DNA of 20,000 nt, taken from NCBI GenBank assembly GCA_001586965.3, contig LUCW03000448.1, forward strand, positions 65,001-85,000, written 5' to 3'. This stretch comes from Sphaeroforma sirkka (taxonomy: Eukaryota > Opisthokonta > Ichthyosporea > Ichthyophonida). The notes beneath the pieces were generated by a model. The model was not told the origin of the DNA. It saw nothing but the letters and a program-made list of their open reading frames with translations, and made no database searches. Shown one piece after another: positions 9,170-19,332 of the stretch; the stretch's first letter is position 1, and each line of letters starts with the position of its first letter. Made by a program: the position numbers and the translations under genes.

Positions 9170-10331
9170 AGATTTCCAATTAAACTCAAGGTCGAACCTG
9201 ATTTCGATTCCAGTGAAGAACGCAGGAGATCGAGCATATCAGGCGTGACTGAGGTGCGAGCCGCAATGTCAGCCACGGTTCAGCCACGGCACTAGTATTG
9301 TTGTAGAGTACAGTGATAATATGGCCTCTCAAGCGACCGTAAAGAGCGACGACGTATATCGATTGTATGAGATCCTTTACGTTTTACAATAGATAAGTGA
9401 TGATAAACATGAACTCAAGTTGCAAGTAAAGCTGACAGTCCATCATAAACGGCACGGTCGCCAAAATATATATTCCCGGGCACCATATCTCAGATAACCC
9501 CACCTGCTGACTATATCTGGAGCATACGAAGGCATTGTGATACGTGATACTATCTGTCAGTGGGTGATGGATAAGCAGGGATCTGCCATTCCAGCGGTTG
9601 GCGATGGCGAATACGAAATAATTAGACGATATCGTCATGGATTTACTATGAGATGCGCTTCTCATGCTGCTTTTTTTCATTGGTGGGTAGCTATCAGTAG
9701 AATCAAGTAAGTTTATTGAACATCAAGGTGAACTTGTTGTACACTGGCTAAGAAAACAAATATTTCAAACTAAACTCAAGGTCAAAATCGATTTCGATAC
9801 CAGTGAAGAACGCAGGAGATCGAGCATACCAGGCGTTCCTGAGGTGCGAGCCACAATGTCAGCCATGGGTCAGCCACGGGACTAGTATTGCTATATACAG
9901 TGAACATATGGTCTTTCAAGCGTTCACCGTACAGAGCGACGACGTATATCGCTTGTATGAGATCCTTTGCGTTTCAAAAAAGATAAGTGATGAGAAATAT
10001 GAACTCAAGTTGCAAGTAAAGCTGGCAGTCCATCATATATGGCACGGTCGCCAAAATCTATAACCCCAGGCACCATATCTCAGATAACCCCATCCGCTGA
10101 CTATAGCTGGAACATACGAAGACATTGTGATATGTGATACTTCTGTCAGTGGGTGATGGATAAGCAGGGATCTGCCGTTCCAGCGGTCAGCGCTGGCGAA
10201 TACGGATTAATTATGCGATATCGTCAAGGATTTTCTACGCGATGCGCTTCTCAATTTTTTCATTTGTGGGTGGCTACTAGTAGAATCCAGTAAGTATATT
10301 GAACATCAAGGTGAACTTGTTGTATACTGGC
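9170..10331. repeat. Tandem duplication, two ~580-bp copies (offset 590 bp)
   Basis: Copies run from about 9170 to 9758 and 9760 to 10331. Shared blocks include CCAGTGAAGAACGCAGGAGA, AAGAGCGACGACGTATATCG-like, GATAAGTGATGA.AAA.ATGA, GGCACGGTCGCCAAAAT and TGGATAAGCAGGGATCTGCC. Identity is about 88-90% by eye, with several small indels that shift frames between copies. It is the largest tandem duplication in the window. Confidence 0.92.
9384..9680 (-). pseudogene. Possible integrase zinc-finger (HHCC-like) fragment, copy 1
   Basis: A 98-codon minus-strand frame in the first 590-bp copy contains RSLLIHHPLT, then YHN, RYSQQVGLSEIWCPGIY, and MMDCQLYLQ. The order H...H...R..WxPGMxxD...C..CQ..K is that of the H2C2 zinc finger before retroviral-type integrase cores. 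The spacing is plausible, but the first Cys and some His positions are not clear. The same segment exists, frame-shifted, in the second copy (about 10020-10190). Tentative. Confidence 0.35.
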
Positions 10332-10599
10332 GGTTAACCATAACAACCTATCAGTGAGCACACGGTAATGATACTTTAGACGACTTTCGTTATTCTATGT
10401 CCCACCATTCCTGTAGATACATGCCATTTTATTTGGTTTGCAAGCCGTCGAACCCTGATGCCTTATAACTTGTCAATCTCATGACCTGTTGGCACTCTAC
10501 AGATTATGGGTCCAATGTTTCGATATCAAGATTGCAAAGGTCTTGCGGATAATGGCGATGTTGTTTTCCGATGATTATTTTGTGACTGGTGTAATGGAT
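10332..10599. other. Unassigned spacer inside the retroelement-like region
   Basis: It lies where RNase H would follow the connection region on the minus strand. Minus-strand frames contain stops, and I cannot recognise the TDAS-type motif. Confidence 0.35.
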
Positions 10600-11145
10600 A
10601 AAGATTTAGTCACCAATCCAGCGACCGAAAGTGAGACCATGCATTCGTAGAGCACAATTGAGTACGGCAGCTATTCGCGCATATATACCCAGGGAATAGG
10701 ACAGACCGAATGGCGTGCACAAACCATAAAAGAATTGCCTTGCCGTTCGAATCCGAGGAACCACGTCGACTCTATTGATAGGACGAAACGCGACAATTTC
10801 AACAGTGCTCACAAGTGTTCCTGATGTAGCATCGCATACAATATATAGAACTTCCATGGGCCGGATGTATGTGGTTTCCGTGAGCTATCTGAGCATCAAG
10901 CCTTTTTCGATTCAATTTTTTCCAGGTATATCAGGTAATTTATTCGCCGGCATTTGTGGCTCCTGTTGGGGCATCAATATCGGTGGCTTGGCTGAGAAGA
11001 CAGACGTGACAATATGGAGTATCGAGCTGGTCATTAGCGCAGGGCTTGATTAAAGAGAATGAAAGTCCAGAAGTATTGTGATAACTGATCTGTGATTCTG
11101 TTAATACCTGCGACACTAGTTAGATCACTGTATGTGGTCCCGCCT
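10600..11145 (-). pseudogene. Degenerate Ty3/gypsy-like RT and connection region, multiple frames
   Basis: Reading the minus strand downwards from 11145, fragments in different frames occur in RT order. First comes YSDLTSVAGI (compare DL.SGY.QI), then SGLSFSLIKPC (compare GLPFGL.NAP), then ILHIVTSVFSA (compare YIDD..VFS). Last is an 83-codon open frame (10606-10857) with SGTLVSTVEIVAF, IRTARQFFYGLC and YARIAAVLN, matching the connection (..KV.AI...P.P.T.RQ.R.FLGL..YYR.F...YA.IA.PL). Several frameshifts and stops separate these. I am moderately sure of the 10606-10857 part and less sure of the upstream pieces. This is a different copy from the RT fragment at 7.65-8.35 kb. Confidence 0.5.
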
Positions 11146-11339
11146 TGCGGTTTCGAGCTTGTCCATTCCCGGAACGGAGGCACGGCGAGACATAATATTA
11201 ATTACAGAAGATAGACTTCCACGACGTGACTGACGTTGTGCCTGATTATCTGGACGGTCACTTGTGTTTCATTCGAGTTGCGCCATCTTATAATCAGCCT
11301 TTATCGTGCGGACACAAAGAGGCTACAATTGTACTTACT

Positions 11340-11793
11340 TTTCGTAAACAGTTCAATCATCCTTCGTGGTTGAGATTAGAATAACGTCATTCGGCCTTAT
11401 CATCGCAGGTGCAGAATTATATGTTCGCATCACACCAGCGGCAAGCGACATTCCAAAAACGATTTAATGGAGTGTGCAGGAACCTGAAGCGGATAGTGGA
11501 ATCTAGACAACGCGGATACACTCATTCTATATTTTCATGGTAAGCTCAAGCATCCCCCGCGATTATAATTGGGTACGCGTTGCCGTCGTTGCCTTTCGCC
11601 TTTATTGTTTTCACAGCAGTTTGAACAATAGGTACAGAATGGGATAGTCGCATAAAATCAACGGAAAATGACATTTGAAGACGGTTTTGTATAGTGCGCA
11701 GGAGTTGGAGCGTATGGGGGAATCCACGTCGGCCATACAGACGCTGAACGTGTGAGTGTCAAATCCTGACGGATTGTCGATCGATATTAGCAA
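11340..11793. repeat. Weak tandem duplication (~260-bp offset), possible N-terminal RT remnants
   Basis: About 11410-11530 and 11630-11760 align at only ~60-65% by eye (AGTGTGCAGGA/AGTGCGCAGGA, GACATT...A.ACG.TTT, GG..GAATC). On the minus strand the second copy holds YKTVFKCHFPLIL and the first HSIKSFLECRLPL. Both vaguely recall the KTAF.....G.YE.L stretch of RT that should lie just upstream of the fragment at 10.6-11.1 kb. Low confidence. Confidence 0.35.
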
Positions 11794-12750
11794 CTCGCTC
11801 CAGTGTCATGTCGTTGAGGTTTTGGCAGCGCCATAGCTGATACCCAATCAAATAAGAAGATGCTTTATTGTCTGTTTCGATTCTGTCAATAGAATTGATC
11901 ATACCGGCGAAGATCGTTGTCCACGCGAAGAGTACACAGATAAAGTCATGCTATCGGTTGGTGCTATCAGCTGTATGTGATGCCAGCATCGATGGTGAAC
12001 TCTGCGTTTTTCTCACACGCATGAGATGGCCCAAGTGTTGCTTCCGTCAGTTTGGCAAACTAGTGTCCTTTGAATTTTTCATTGATGGTATCTGGGAAGG
12101 CTGGTAGTAAGAAACGTTAAATAGTGTTCATTTCCACGATGGTTTTGTTGGTTTTTAATTTTAGTAATGGTCAAATCGGGAAGTCGAAGTGGCGTTATCT
12201 GCAATTGAGTTGCATACTGTTCTCATTGGCTTTTGCAATTGACCAACCGCGGATTGCTCTCTGCACGATGCGGTAGTGTCGTCTGGTTGCGATTTACCAT
12301 CGGGGTTGTGCTCAGGATCTTGTTAGTAAATTGCTGAATTATTTCTGTATGACCAACAGGTTTCTATGTTTCTCCAACCTGTTTGTACTTCACTCGATGA
12401 CCAGAGCGGAATGTATACGGACGTGTTCTTTCCCTCTAACTCACTTATCTCCGCTTGATAAGTGACGTGTAAAACCAAGTTCGACAAACGTCGGCACAGA
12501 CCGAAACAGTACTATATCCACGCTTCTTCAAAGCAAACTACAGGATGCTTTCGCAAGCCGTCTGATGTTCATGTGACGTGCTATGTTGAACACACACGCA
12601 CGAATCAGTTCTAGTAACATTATTGGGCAACCTTCATACAACATGAATCAGTGATCATCAGGTACATACTATTAAACAGCAAGTTAGTAGCACACTGCAA
12701 TCCGGGAAGGATTTCAGTCATTGTCAAACTTTGTATCAGTAAACATTCGC
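11794..12750. other. Unassigned region
   Basis: No gene, tRNA or clear repeat found. The only frame of note, plus strand 11868-12107, has no recognised domain. Confidence 0.4.
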
Positions 12751-13845
12751 ACTCGGCAAAGCTCATTGTGTTGTGTAGTTATCACGGGTTCAGATGCGAA
12801 ACCTACTAGAACCGATTAGACAGTTCAAGTTCATGGCTATTCATGTATAGTTGCAAAAAGGGACAAGTATTCTGGCATACCATGGAACTATTTTCAACAC
12901 GTAGAAAAACAGCGTACTCGGTGACCATAAACTATACAATACTTGATATGGGAGCCTAGTGTTATCACATTCGGCGAGGTCCATTGTGATACGTGGCGCT
13001 CTCAAATTCGAAATTGAAAACTATCATTATAGAACAAATAATTCAAGTTCGTAGTTCTTCATGTGTAGAGATGCAAGAAGGGAAAAGTATCCTATACCTA
13101 CCATGATATATTGCTTGTGAAAAGCCAGCATACTCGGTGACTATAAACCATACAAGGCTTGAGATAGAAGCTTAGCGCTATCACACTCGGCGAAGCTCAT
13201 TGTGCTATGTAGCAATCACATTTGTAGATTTGGAATCTATCAAACCCAATTAAATATTTCAATTTCGTGGTTCCTCATCTGCAGAGTTGCAAAAAGGGAA
13301 AAGTATCATATTCCTACTATGTGAATATATTTAATACTTAGAGAGCCAACATACTCAGTGACCATAAAATATACAAGTCTTGAGATAAAAAACTAAGCAC
13401 TAACACACTCGGCGAAGCGTATTGTATAGCTCTCAGAAGTTAAGGGCTGAAAACTATCAGAGCCGATTAAATAATTCAAGTTCGTGGTCCTTCATGTGTA
13501 TAGTTGCCAAAAGAAAAAAAGTACCCCGTGCCTACCATGGAATATATCCAATGCTTGTAAAATACCAGCGTACTCAGTGACCATAAACTATACAAGCAAT
13601 GAGATAAAAGCTTAGCGCCGTCATACTCGGCGGAGCTCATTGTGTTATGTAACTTTTACAAGTTAAGGATTTAAAACTATCAGAACAGATTAAATAAAGT
13701 TCGTGGTTCTTCATGTGTATAGTTTTAATACGGGAAGGGTATTCTATGCCTATCATGAAAATATATATAATACTCAGTGACCAAAAACTATACAAGGCTT
13801 GAGATAAAAGCTTAGCGATACACTGGAAAGGTAGTATGTACATAT
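12751..13845. repeat. ~219-bp satellite, five diverged tandem copies
   Basis: The anchor ACTCGGC.AAGCTCATTGTG recurs near 12751, 12969, 13185, 13407 and 13625 (spacing 216-222 bp). Each unit also carries TTCAAGTTCGTGG.TCTTCATG, a GCAAAAAGGGAAAAGTAT-like block, CCTACCATG, TACTCAGTGACCATAAACTA and TTGAGATAAAAGCTTAGCG. Copies are about 75-85% alike, so the array is old. A further degraded copy lies at about 14005-14155 (GTTCGTGGCAC, ATACTCAGTGACAATAGACC). Confidence 0.93.
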
Positions 13846-14314
13846 CATAGTGATCTTGAACCAAATTATAAATTTATAGCCTACTATGATGCGAACGAAA
13901 CACAAAACATTATAAGATTTCGAATTAATACACTCTCGCACCCGATGAAAGTTATGTGACACTCCTAGATCTTCGGATCGAGAGACAGGTGAGATCCATT
14001 GATACGAGTTCGTGGCACTTTATATGTGGTAATGTAAAAAGAAAAGTTATCTGGTGGCTATCATGCATATCTACTCAATACTCGTATATATACGGGATAC
14101 TCAGTGACAATAGACCACATCAGGCTAAATAAAAAAATCTTATCGTTACACGTGAAAGAAGCCCAGTTGGCTATTTCGTGTACTCAATATTGTCAATCTG
14201 TGCAATCCGACGGGGAATACAAAATAACCGACCTCATATTGATTGGTGCAGTGGCTGGGAAGTAAGAGGATGATATACGAGAGATTCCTTTTGGAGTTTC
14301 GATGCGAACACAGG

Positions 14315-14613
14315 GTTGTGGAGATTGGCATTGACAGAGGAACGTTTGGTAGTAGTTTGGCAAAGTAGTTTATTCATGTCATAGGATACTCGTCATCCAA
14401 ACTGATATATTTCACACAGTCTAGCTACACGTTTTCCAACTGAGAACAATATCACATCGAAAAGTTGCCGAGATTGGCGTTGGCAGAGGAAAGTTTGGTA
14501 GTAGTTTGGTAAAGTGTTTTATTCACGTTGTAGGATACTCGCCATGTAAGACGATACAGATCGCACAGTCTACCCACACGTTTTCCAGATGAGAACGATA
14601 TCACATCGAAGCA
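14315..14613. repeat. Tandem duplication, two ~150-bp copies
   Basis: Copies start GAGATTGGC.TTG.CAGAGGAA at 14321 and 14471 and end GAGAAC.ATATCACATCGAA. They are about 83% alike. On the minus strand both can be read in one register giving VGKRVARLC / SGKRVGRLC and QTTTK.SS.NANL, but copy 1 has an in-frame TGA and substitutions are spread over all three codon positions. I do not recognise a protein. Confidence 0.85.
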
Positions 14614-15178
14614 ATCATAATGAAAGTATGAGGTCAATTTGCCACAGACATTCTTGATATATACTGTACATAAAAACACTTTCTAATGCAATTTAGGATG
14701 ACTACTGATTTTGGCAAGGGGCAGTCAGCAGTGCTAGGTGAATTGCCTATACAACAAGACTATGTGTGTGATATTAATACATAGAGGAGTGGGGTTCTGC
14801 CCGAAAAGGTGCATTTCTAGATATTTGAAATTTGAAACGACTTCCACTCACGAACGCGAAGAAATAGAAACCTAGTTCTTTGAGTTGTAGTGGAACTTCC
14901 AGCTCTCTATTTATAGCTGCAAAGGTGGTATTGCCTGATCGATATTCCGAATGTAGTAATTTTTAGAAGTCATGACCGTCGAGTTGAGGTTAGAAAGAAC
15001 ATAGCAGGAACAACTGGCATATGTACTAGAACTATTCTTATTAAAACTCAAAACCAGGTCGACATGTTCGAATATAAATATATACCATAAGCCACTAGAT
15101 TTGAAGCAACTAATCATCGCGAACCCAATTTGTAGATAAAAATGACATATGAAAGAGTAAAATATTGTAACACATATC
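14614..15178. other. Spacer 5' of the plus-strand tRNA-Val pair
   Basis: AT-rich; no gene or repeat recognised. Its last ~60 bases, the immediate 5' flank of the tRNA at 15179, show no evident similarity to the 5' flank of the minus-strand tRNA-Val(AAC). Confidence 0.45.
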
Positions 15179-15252
15179 TTCCGGATGGTCTAGTTGGTTA
15201 TGACGGTTGCTTAACACGCAACAGGTCGGCGGTTCAAGTCCGCCTCTGGAAA
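15179..15252 (+). tRNA. tRNA-Val(AAC)
   Basis: Complete cloverleaf: acceptor TTCCGGA/TCTGGAA, D loop AGTTGGTTA, anticodon stem GTTGC/GCAAC with loop TTAACAC (anticodon AAC), T stem GGCGG/CCGCC, T loop TTCAAGT, discriminator A. A box TGGTCTAGTTGG and B box GGTTCAAGTCC. T4 terminator at 15255-15258. It differs from the copy at 5820-5893 at position 1 (here properly paired) and in the D loop. Confidence 0.95.
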
Positions 15253-15552
15253 TGTTTTGGTTTCCTAGCTTTTAGATCCTATATTTTTCGGCATGTGCTG
15301 CGCTTCGATCAAGGTATGAGGCATAATCATAAGTAGTGTGTCGAACCGAGTCAATACTGGCACTGTAGAATAAGTTTAAAAACGACATGCGAACTTAATA
15401 GAACAAGACCGTTTTTGAAATAAATTATGCTTTCGGTCGTAGAATTTTAGCAGCAAAGTGCACATGAAGAAAATGGAAGAAAAATATTTATCCGATGTGA
15501 AAGACAATAATATTACTGATAATATATATCTAAATTATAGGTTAAGCGTATC
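15253..15552. other. 300-bp spacer between the two plus-strand tRNA genes
   Basis: No similarity by eye to the 426-bp spacer between the minus-strand pair. No gene recognised. Confidence 0.5.
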
Positions 15553-15626
15553 TTCCGGATGGTCTAGCTGGTTATGACGGTTGCTTCACACGCAACAGGT
15601 CGGCGGTTCGACTCCGCCTCTGGAAA
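15553..15626 (+). tRNA. tRNA-Val(CAC)
   Basis: The 74-nt sequence is, as read, identical to the minus-strand tRNA-Val(CAC) at 5320-5393: loop TTCACAC, T loop TTCGACT, B box GGTTCGACTCC, discriminator A. A strong T6 terminator lies at 15630-15635. Flanks are unrelated, so only the tRNA itself is conserved. Confidence 0.96.
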
Positions 15627-16080
15627 TCGTTTTTTAGATGTGCAAAAGATGCTTGCTTATTCGGTATGATTGAAATGCTAGGTTGCGTACTCTTGAAGAT
15701 TTGAATGTATAGTGTCTTGTCTCACTAGTTGGATGATACTGAATTCATTAGTGACATGCCGGATAATCTTGAGTGGGACTCTTGTTTATTATGCGTGACA
15801 GGCCGATATAGTCATCAGCAGGCCAATAGTACGGAAAGTGAGTAATTTTTACCTCAATTGTCGGTCAGAAAGTCCGGTGCAGTTTGCCTATGTGGTTGGC
15901 ACCGGATTTACATGCTGCCTCTACGCTGGAAAAAGATTGAAACTGAATCAATTGCGTACACACACGCAGAACCGACATCTATTCTTGTTGTAGCTAATAC
16001 CTTTGCGACCGTCGAAGTACCGAGTACTATACACATTCTATATATGCGAGTATGCACATACACAGAGGCACACAAACATA
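15627..16080. other. Intergenic spacer
   Basis: No gene or repeat recognised before the microsatellite block. Confidence 0.5.
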
Positions 16081-16410
<330 letters not shown>

Positions 16411-16414
<4 letters not shown>

Positions 16415-17122
16415 TCAGGAAGTAGTCCAATTCGCAAATATGGACCAGGCTGAATTTTGCTACAGTTACAACATACACAGGACCACCTGAACATGATAGT
16501 CATAGCCGTACCTAAACAACAGCCTATAAGGCGTTTTTCATCGATGAAGATTAGAATTCATTTAGCCTATACAATGTATAATATTACACGCTGGGCATAG
16601 TATTTGCAATCCTCACATGTAATTTGTCGTCACCGAGCCATGTAATCCATATTGAACATATTGACTCATGCCTTTTGTTGATAGCACCCTAAAACACATC
16701 TCGACCTTTTATTCCGGTATCAACTGGTACTGCTAAAATTAGTGCAACTCGAGATAGCTGGGTCGATTTTCTTTCATTCACAACGATTGTCGGGTATCAA
16801 CTGTCGAATGTATAAACACCAACGCAATGGTATTGCAGAATTAAGCAATCCGAAAGCGACATGGTGTTGTATACCACTGCGCGCTTATAGAAAGCGTTTT
16901 ACATTTCACCTGTGGTAAATATTCTGGTCGATTGTGACGGTAAACGCACCCGTTCAACAGAGTGGACACATAAATAAGTGCACCTATTCCACATATGCGT
17001 ACGTATACGTATATGTGCTTATATAGTATCACAGATATAGGTAAGGGTGAGCGTATGCGTGTTGTATTGAACTGTGTCTGATATAGTGTGTGTATGTGTT
17101 TATACGTGTAGGGTATGGTTGG
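16411..17122. other. Intergenic sequence 3' of the rhomboid-like gene
   Basis: No gene recognised on either strand. A minus-strand AATAAA (plus-strand TTTATT at about 16707-16712) is a weak polyadenylation candidate, rather far from the stop at 17399. Confidence 0.4.
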
Positions 17123-17398
17123 TCATATACAAGAGTGTATATGTGCGTATAGTTTCACGGTCCCGCAAGGCCGTCCTGTGTACTGTCTCGTGTAGCCGAC
17201 GCCACCCATCAGGTAGATTGCGCGGCAAACACTGACTAACTCTGGCGATACAATCGCGCACACCTCAGGCATGGGTGCTAGTTTGATCTCAAGAAATGCT
17301 TGCGATAAAAAGAACCATGCTATTATGAGACGCCCAACTGTGTAGCTCACGTTATCTGTACTCTGCCCAGCCTCTATCTGGGTCCTTTTCTTATGCAT
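17123..17398 (-). other. 3' UTR of the rhomboid-like gene with a 91-codon in-frame open extension
   Basis: Directly after the TAA at 17399-17401 the same frame continues ATG CAT AAG and stays open for 91 codons. It contains a hydrophobic stretch (LIIAWFFLSQAFLEI) and LVSVCRAIYLMGGVGY. I recognise no domain. The protein before the TAA already ends where iRhom-type proteins end, so UTR is the default reading. Confidence 0.4.
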
Positions 17399-18911
17399 TT
17401 AGGGCAGGGCAAAGTTGATGCTGAAATACTCTCCGTTCCAATCTGCGCCGTTGTCTTCACACAGAGAGGACGTGTACGGAATGCAATTGAAGTATTTGCA
17501 GAAACTGCAGAAGTCGGACGCCCCCTCGTAGAAGAGCACGAAGAACACTAGACAAGTAATAGGAGAAGGGACAGCAAGACAGGGTCAATGGATAGGAATA
17601 TAGAGAGGAGCAAACACTGGACAAGTGAAAGACACATAAGTAGTTCCTGATTGAGTCCGAAAACGGGGCTGGGAATAGTATAGCATTTGATATATTGTAT
17701 CTACCCACAATGTGGTTATACTTATCCAACGATGGTATATATAGCATGTGATATATTATAGTTGCCCACGATGGTATGTAACATGTGAAATAGTATACCT
17801 ATCCATGATTGTATGTAACATGTGATATTTGTACTTATTCATGTTATTCATGATGGTGTTCAACATGATATATTATACTTATCCATGATTGTGTACAACA
17901 TTTGATATTTTATAGTTATTCATGATTGTATATAACAGGTGATATATTATACTTATTCATGATGGTGTTTAACATGTGGTATATTGTACTTATGCCCAAT
18001 GTTATATATGTGATATATTGTACTTATACCCAATGTTATATAACATGATAAATTAATATATCATATGGCATGGTATACTTACCAACGAGCATAATCATTA
18101 GTACCGGGGCGCTGACCACAATTAATACGAGCTTGCGACGGCGATCCCATTTTCCAAAGGTTATGTACGGCAGAAAAAGAATGGCGCAAGGGATTCCAAA
18201 TATAAATCCACCTGCGCATTAGAACAAATCATATGTCGTATCAGGCGGATGCAGTCAAAGCATTAAAGGCATAGCAGCAGTAGTGGAATGGATAGAGAAG
18301 CGAACAAAGATCGTGAAAGTTGAGTGCAAATGGACTATATTATCATAATATCATAGTCAAATAGTACAGTGTGTGGTTGGCGAGTCCAAATGTCTATATG
18401 AGGCGCGGCAGAGATAAAAAGACCCCCGATAAGACTAACACAGAGCATACTAACCAGGTCATCTCTGATATAGTAATACTATCAGGGGTTTAGAGATTTA
18501 AAAACCTTAAAGCATTAAATCAATGATTATATGTTTGTGCACACTCACACCGTTCCACATCCAAATGTCATACGACTGATATTTATTCGTTGAGACTAAT
18601 TGCTAATGACTGATTTCAAATCCTTGTCGATGGAATTTAACTCAAAAGTTGAACTTAAAAAGCATAGAAAGCCCAATAGAATATAAATTTTATGTGAAAG
18701 TCCAATAGAATCTAACTCATAAGCTGTACTTATAGCATAGAAAGCCCAAAAGAAACCGACTCATAAGTGAAAGCCCAACAGAATCTAACTCATAAGTTTT
18801 AGCGAGTATGTACATACCCAGATGAGCCCAGTTATCGATCCAAGGCAGGGTTCCAATCAGTAACGAGATGATTACCGTTATTCCTAATTTAGCCGTTTCT
18901 TTCCAGGGACT
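17399..18911 (-). CDS. Rhomboid/iRhom-like multi-pass membrane protein, C-terminal three exons (5' partial)
   Basis: Exons on the minus strand: 18911-18818, 18211-18083 and 17547-17399 (stop TAA). Donors are GTATGT and GTAAGT, acceptors TTTCAG, GCGCAG and TCTAG, both introns phase 1. Exon 1 encodes SPWKETAKLG, a membrane helix and LPWIDNWAHLG, with the His that rhomboid proteases use as catalytic residue in TM6. Exon 2 continues GFIFGIPCAILFLPYITFGK then WDRRRK, the usual rhomboid end of TM6 and basic turn. The last helix spans the exon 2/3 junction. Exon 3 gives the Cys-rich tail DFCSFCKYFNCIPYTSSLCE, close to the iRhom C-terminus (C.WC.....CIPFT..FC). The GxSG serine exon lies beyond the window, so active protease versus inactive iRhom cannot be decided. 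Family role: cleavage or trafficking of membrane proteins in the secretory pathway. Confidence 0.87.
17548..18082 (-). other. Rhomboid-like gene intron (535 bp)
   Basis: Donor GTAAGT at 18082 and acceptor CTAG at 17548 on the minus strand. Most of it is occupied by a ~40-bp minisatellite (separate entry). Confidence 0.85.
17675..18056. repeat. ~38-45-bp minisatellite, about nine diverged copies
   Basis: The unit on the plus strand is roughly AACATGTGATATATTATACTTATCCATGATGGTGTAT. It recurs from about 17680 to 18055 with substitutions and small indels (e.g. near 17748, 17785, 17820, 17868, 17937, 17977, 18010). It lies wholly inside the intron of the rhomboid-like gene. Confidence 0.85.
18212..18817 (-). 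other. Rhomboid-like gene intron (606 bp) with short internal repeats
   Basis: Donor GTATGT, acceptor GCGCAG. At 18625-18800 a diverged unit recurs three to four times, with GAATCTAACTCATAAG and GCATAGAAAGCCCAA as its main blocks. The rest shows nothing recognisable. Confidence 0.8.
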
Positions 18912-19283
18912 CTGAAATATCAAGGAGTTTCGTCAGAGGTTGTGTCAGTACAAAGTAACAGTGCCTTAAGTGTACGTGCAGATGTACATTCACACCACCA
19001 AAGACTACCTGCCATGGCATATGTGTATTACTCACATGCTTAGAAACATATGCGTCCACATGTGCGGTCACATATCGCATATATTTCTAGGTAGATAAGT
19101 CCTACAGACTTGGTCTACACTCTGACAGTTATATATTGGTAGATTGGTGCATTTTCGGTGCGAATATACATATCTATCAGAGTGTCGTCACCCCTGCAGC
19201 AACAAGTGTGTTCGCCATATTTGGTCCATTTAGTTCATCCATTCGCCTTTCAGTACACAATTAAGGCTACGTTAGCCTGCACC

Positions 19284-19332
19284 AAACCCTAAACCCTAAA
19301 AACCCTAAACCCTAAAAACCCTAAACCCTAAA
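19284..19332 (-). repeat. Interstitial telomere-like repeat (TTTAGGG type)
   Basis: The plus strand reads AAACCCT units of 7, 7, 9, 7, 9, 7 bases, the 9-base units being AAAAACCCT. On the minus strand this is the TTTAGGG telomere repeat known from plants, many algae, oomycetes and others. It is far too short and internal to be a chromosome end. Confidence 0.9.

Noticed and set aside
9170..10331. 590-bp direct repeats considered as a pair of LTRs
   Set aside because: The two copies are directly adjacent with no internal region between them, and they seem to contain pol-like sequence, so they are a tandem duplication.
12751..13845. Regular repeats considered as a CRISPR array
   Set aside because: The whole ~219-bp unit repeats with drift and there are no short identical repeats with unique spacers; the genome is eukaryotic.
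17399..17401. Idea that TAA or TAG are reassigned to amino acids here
   Set aside because: D2HGDH ends at a TAG exactly where its family ends, and another in-frame TAG follows shortly; the rhomboid-like protein also ends near the family's usual end. Standard code is the simplest reading.
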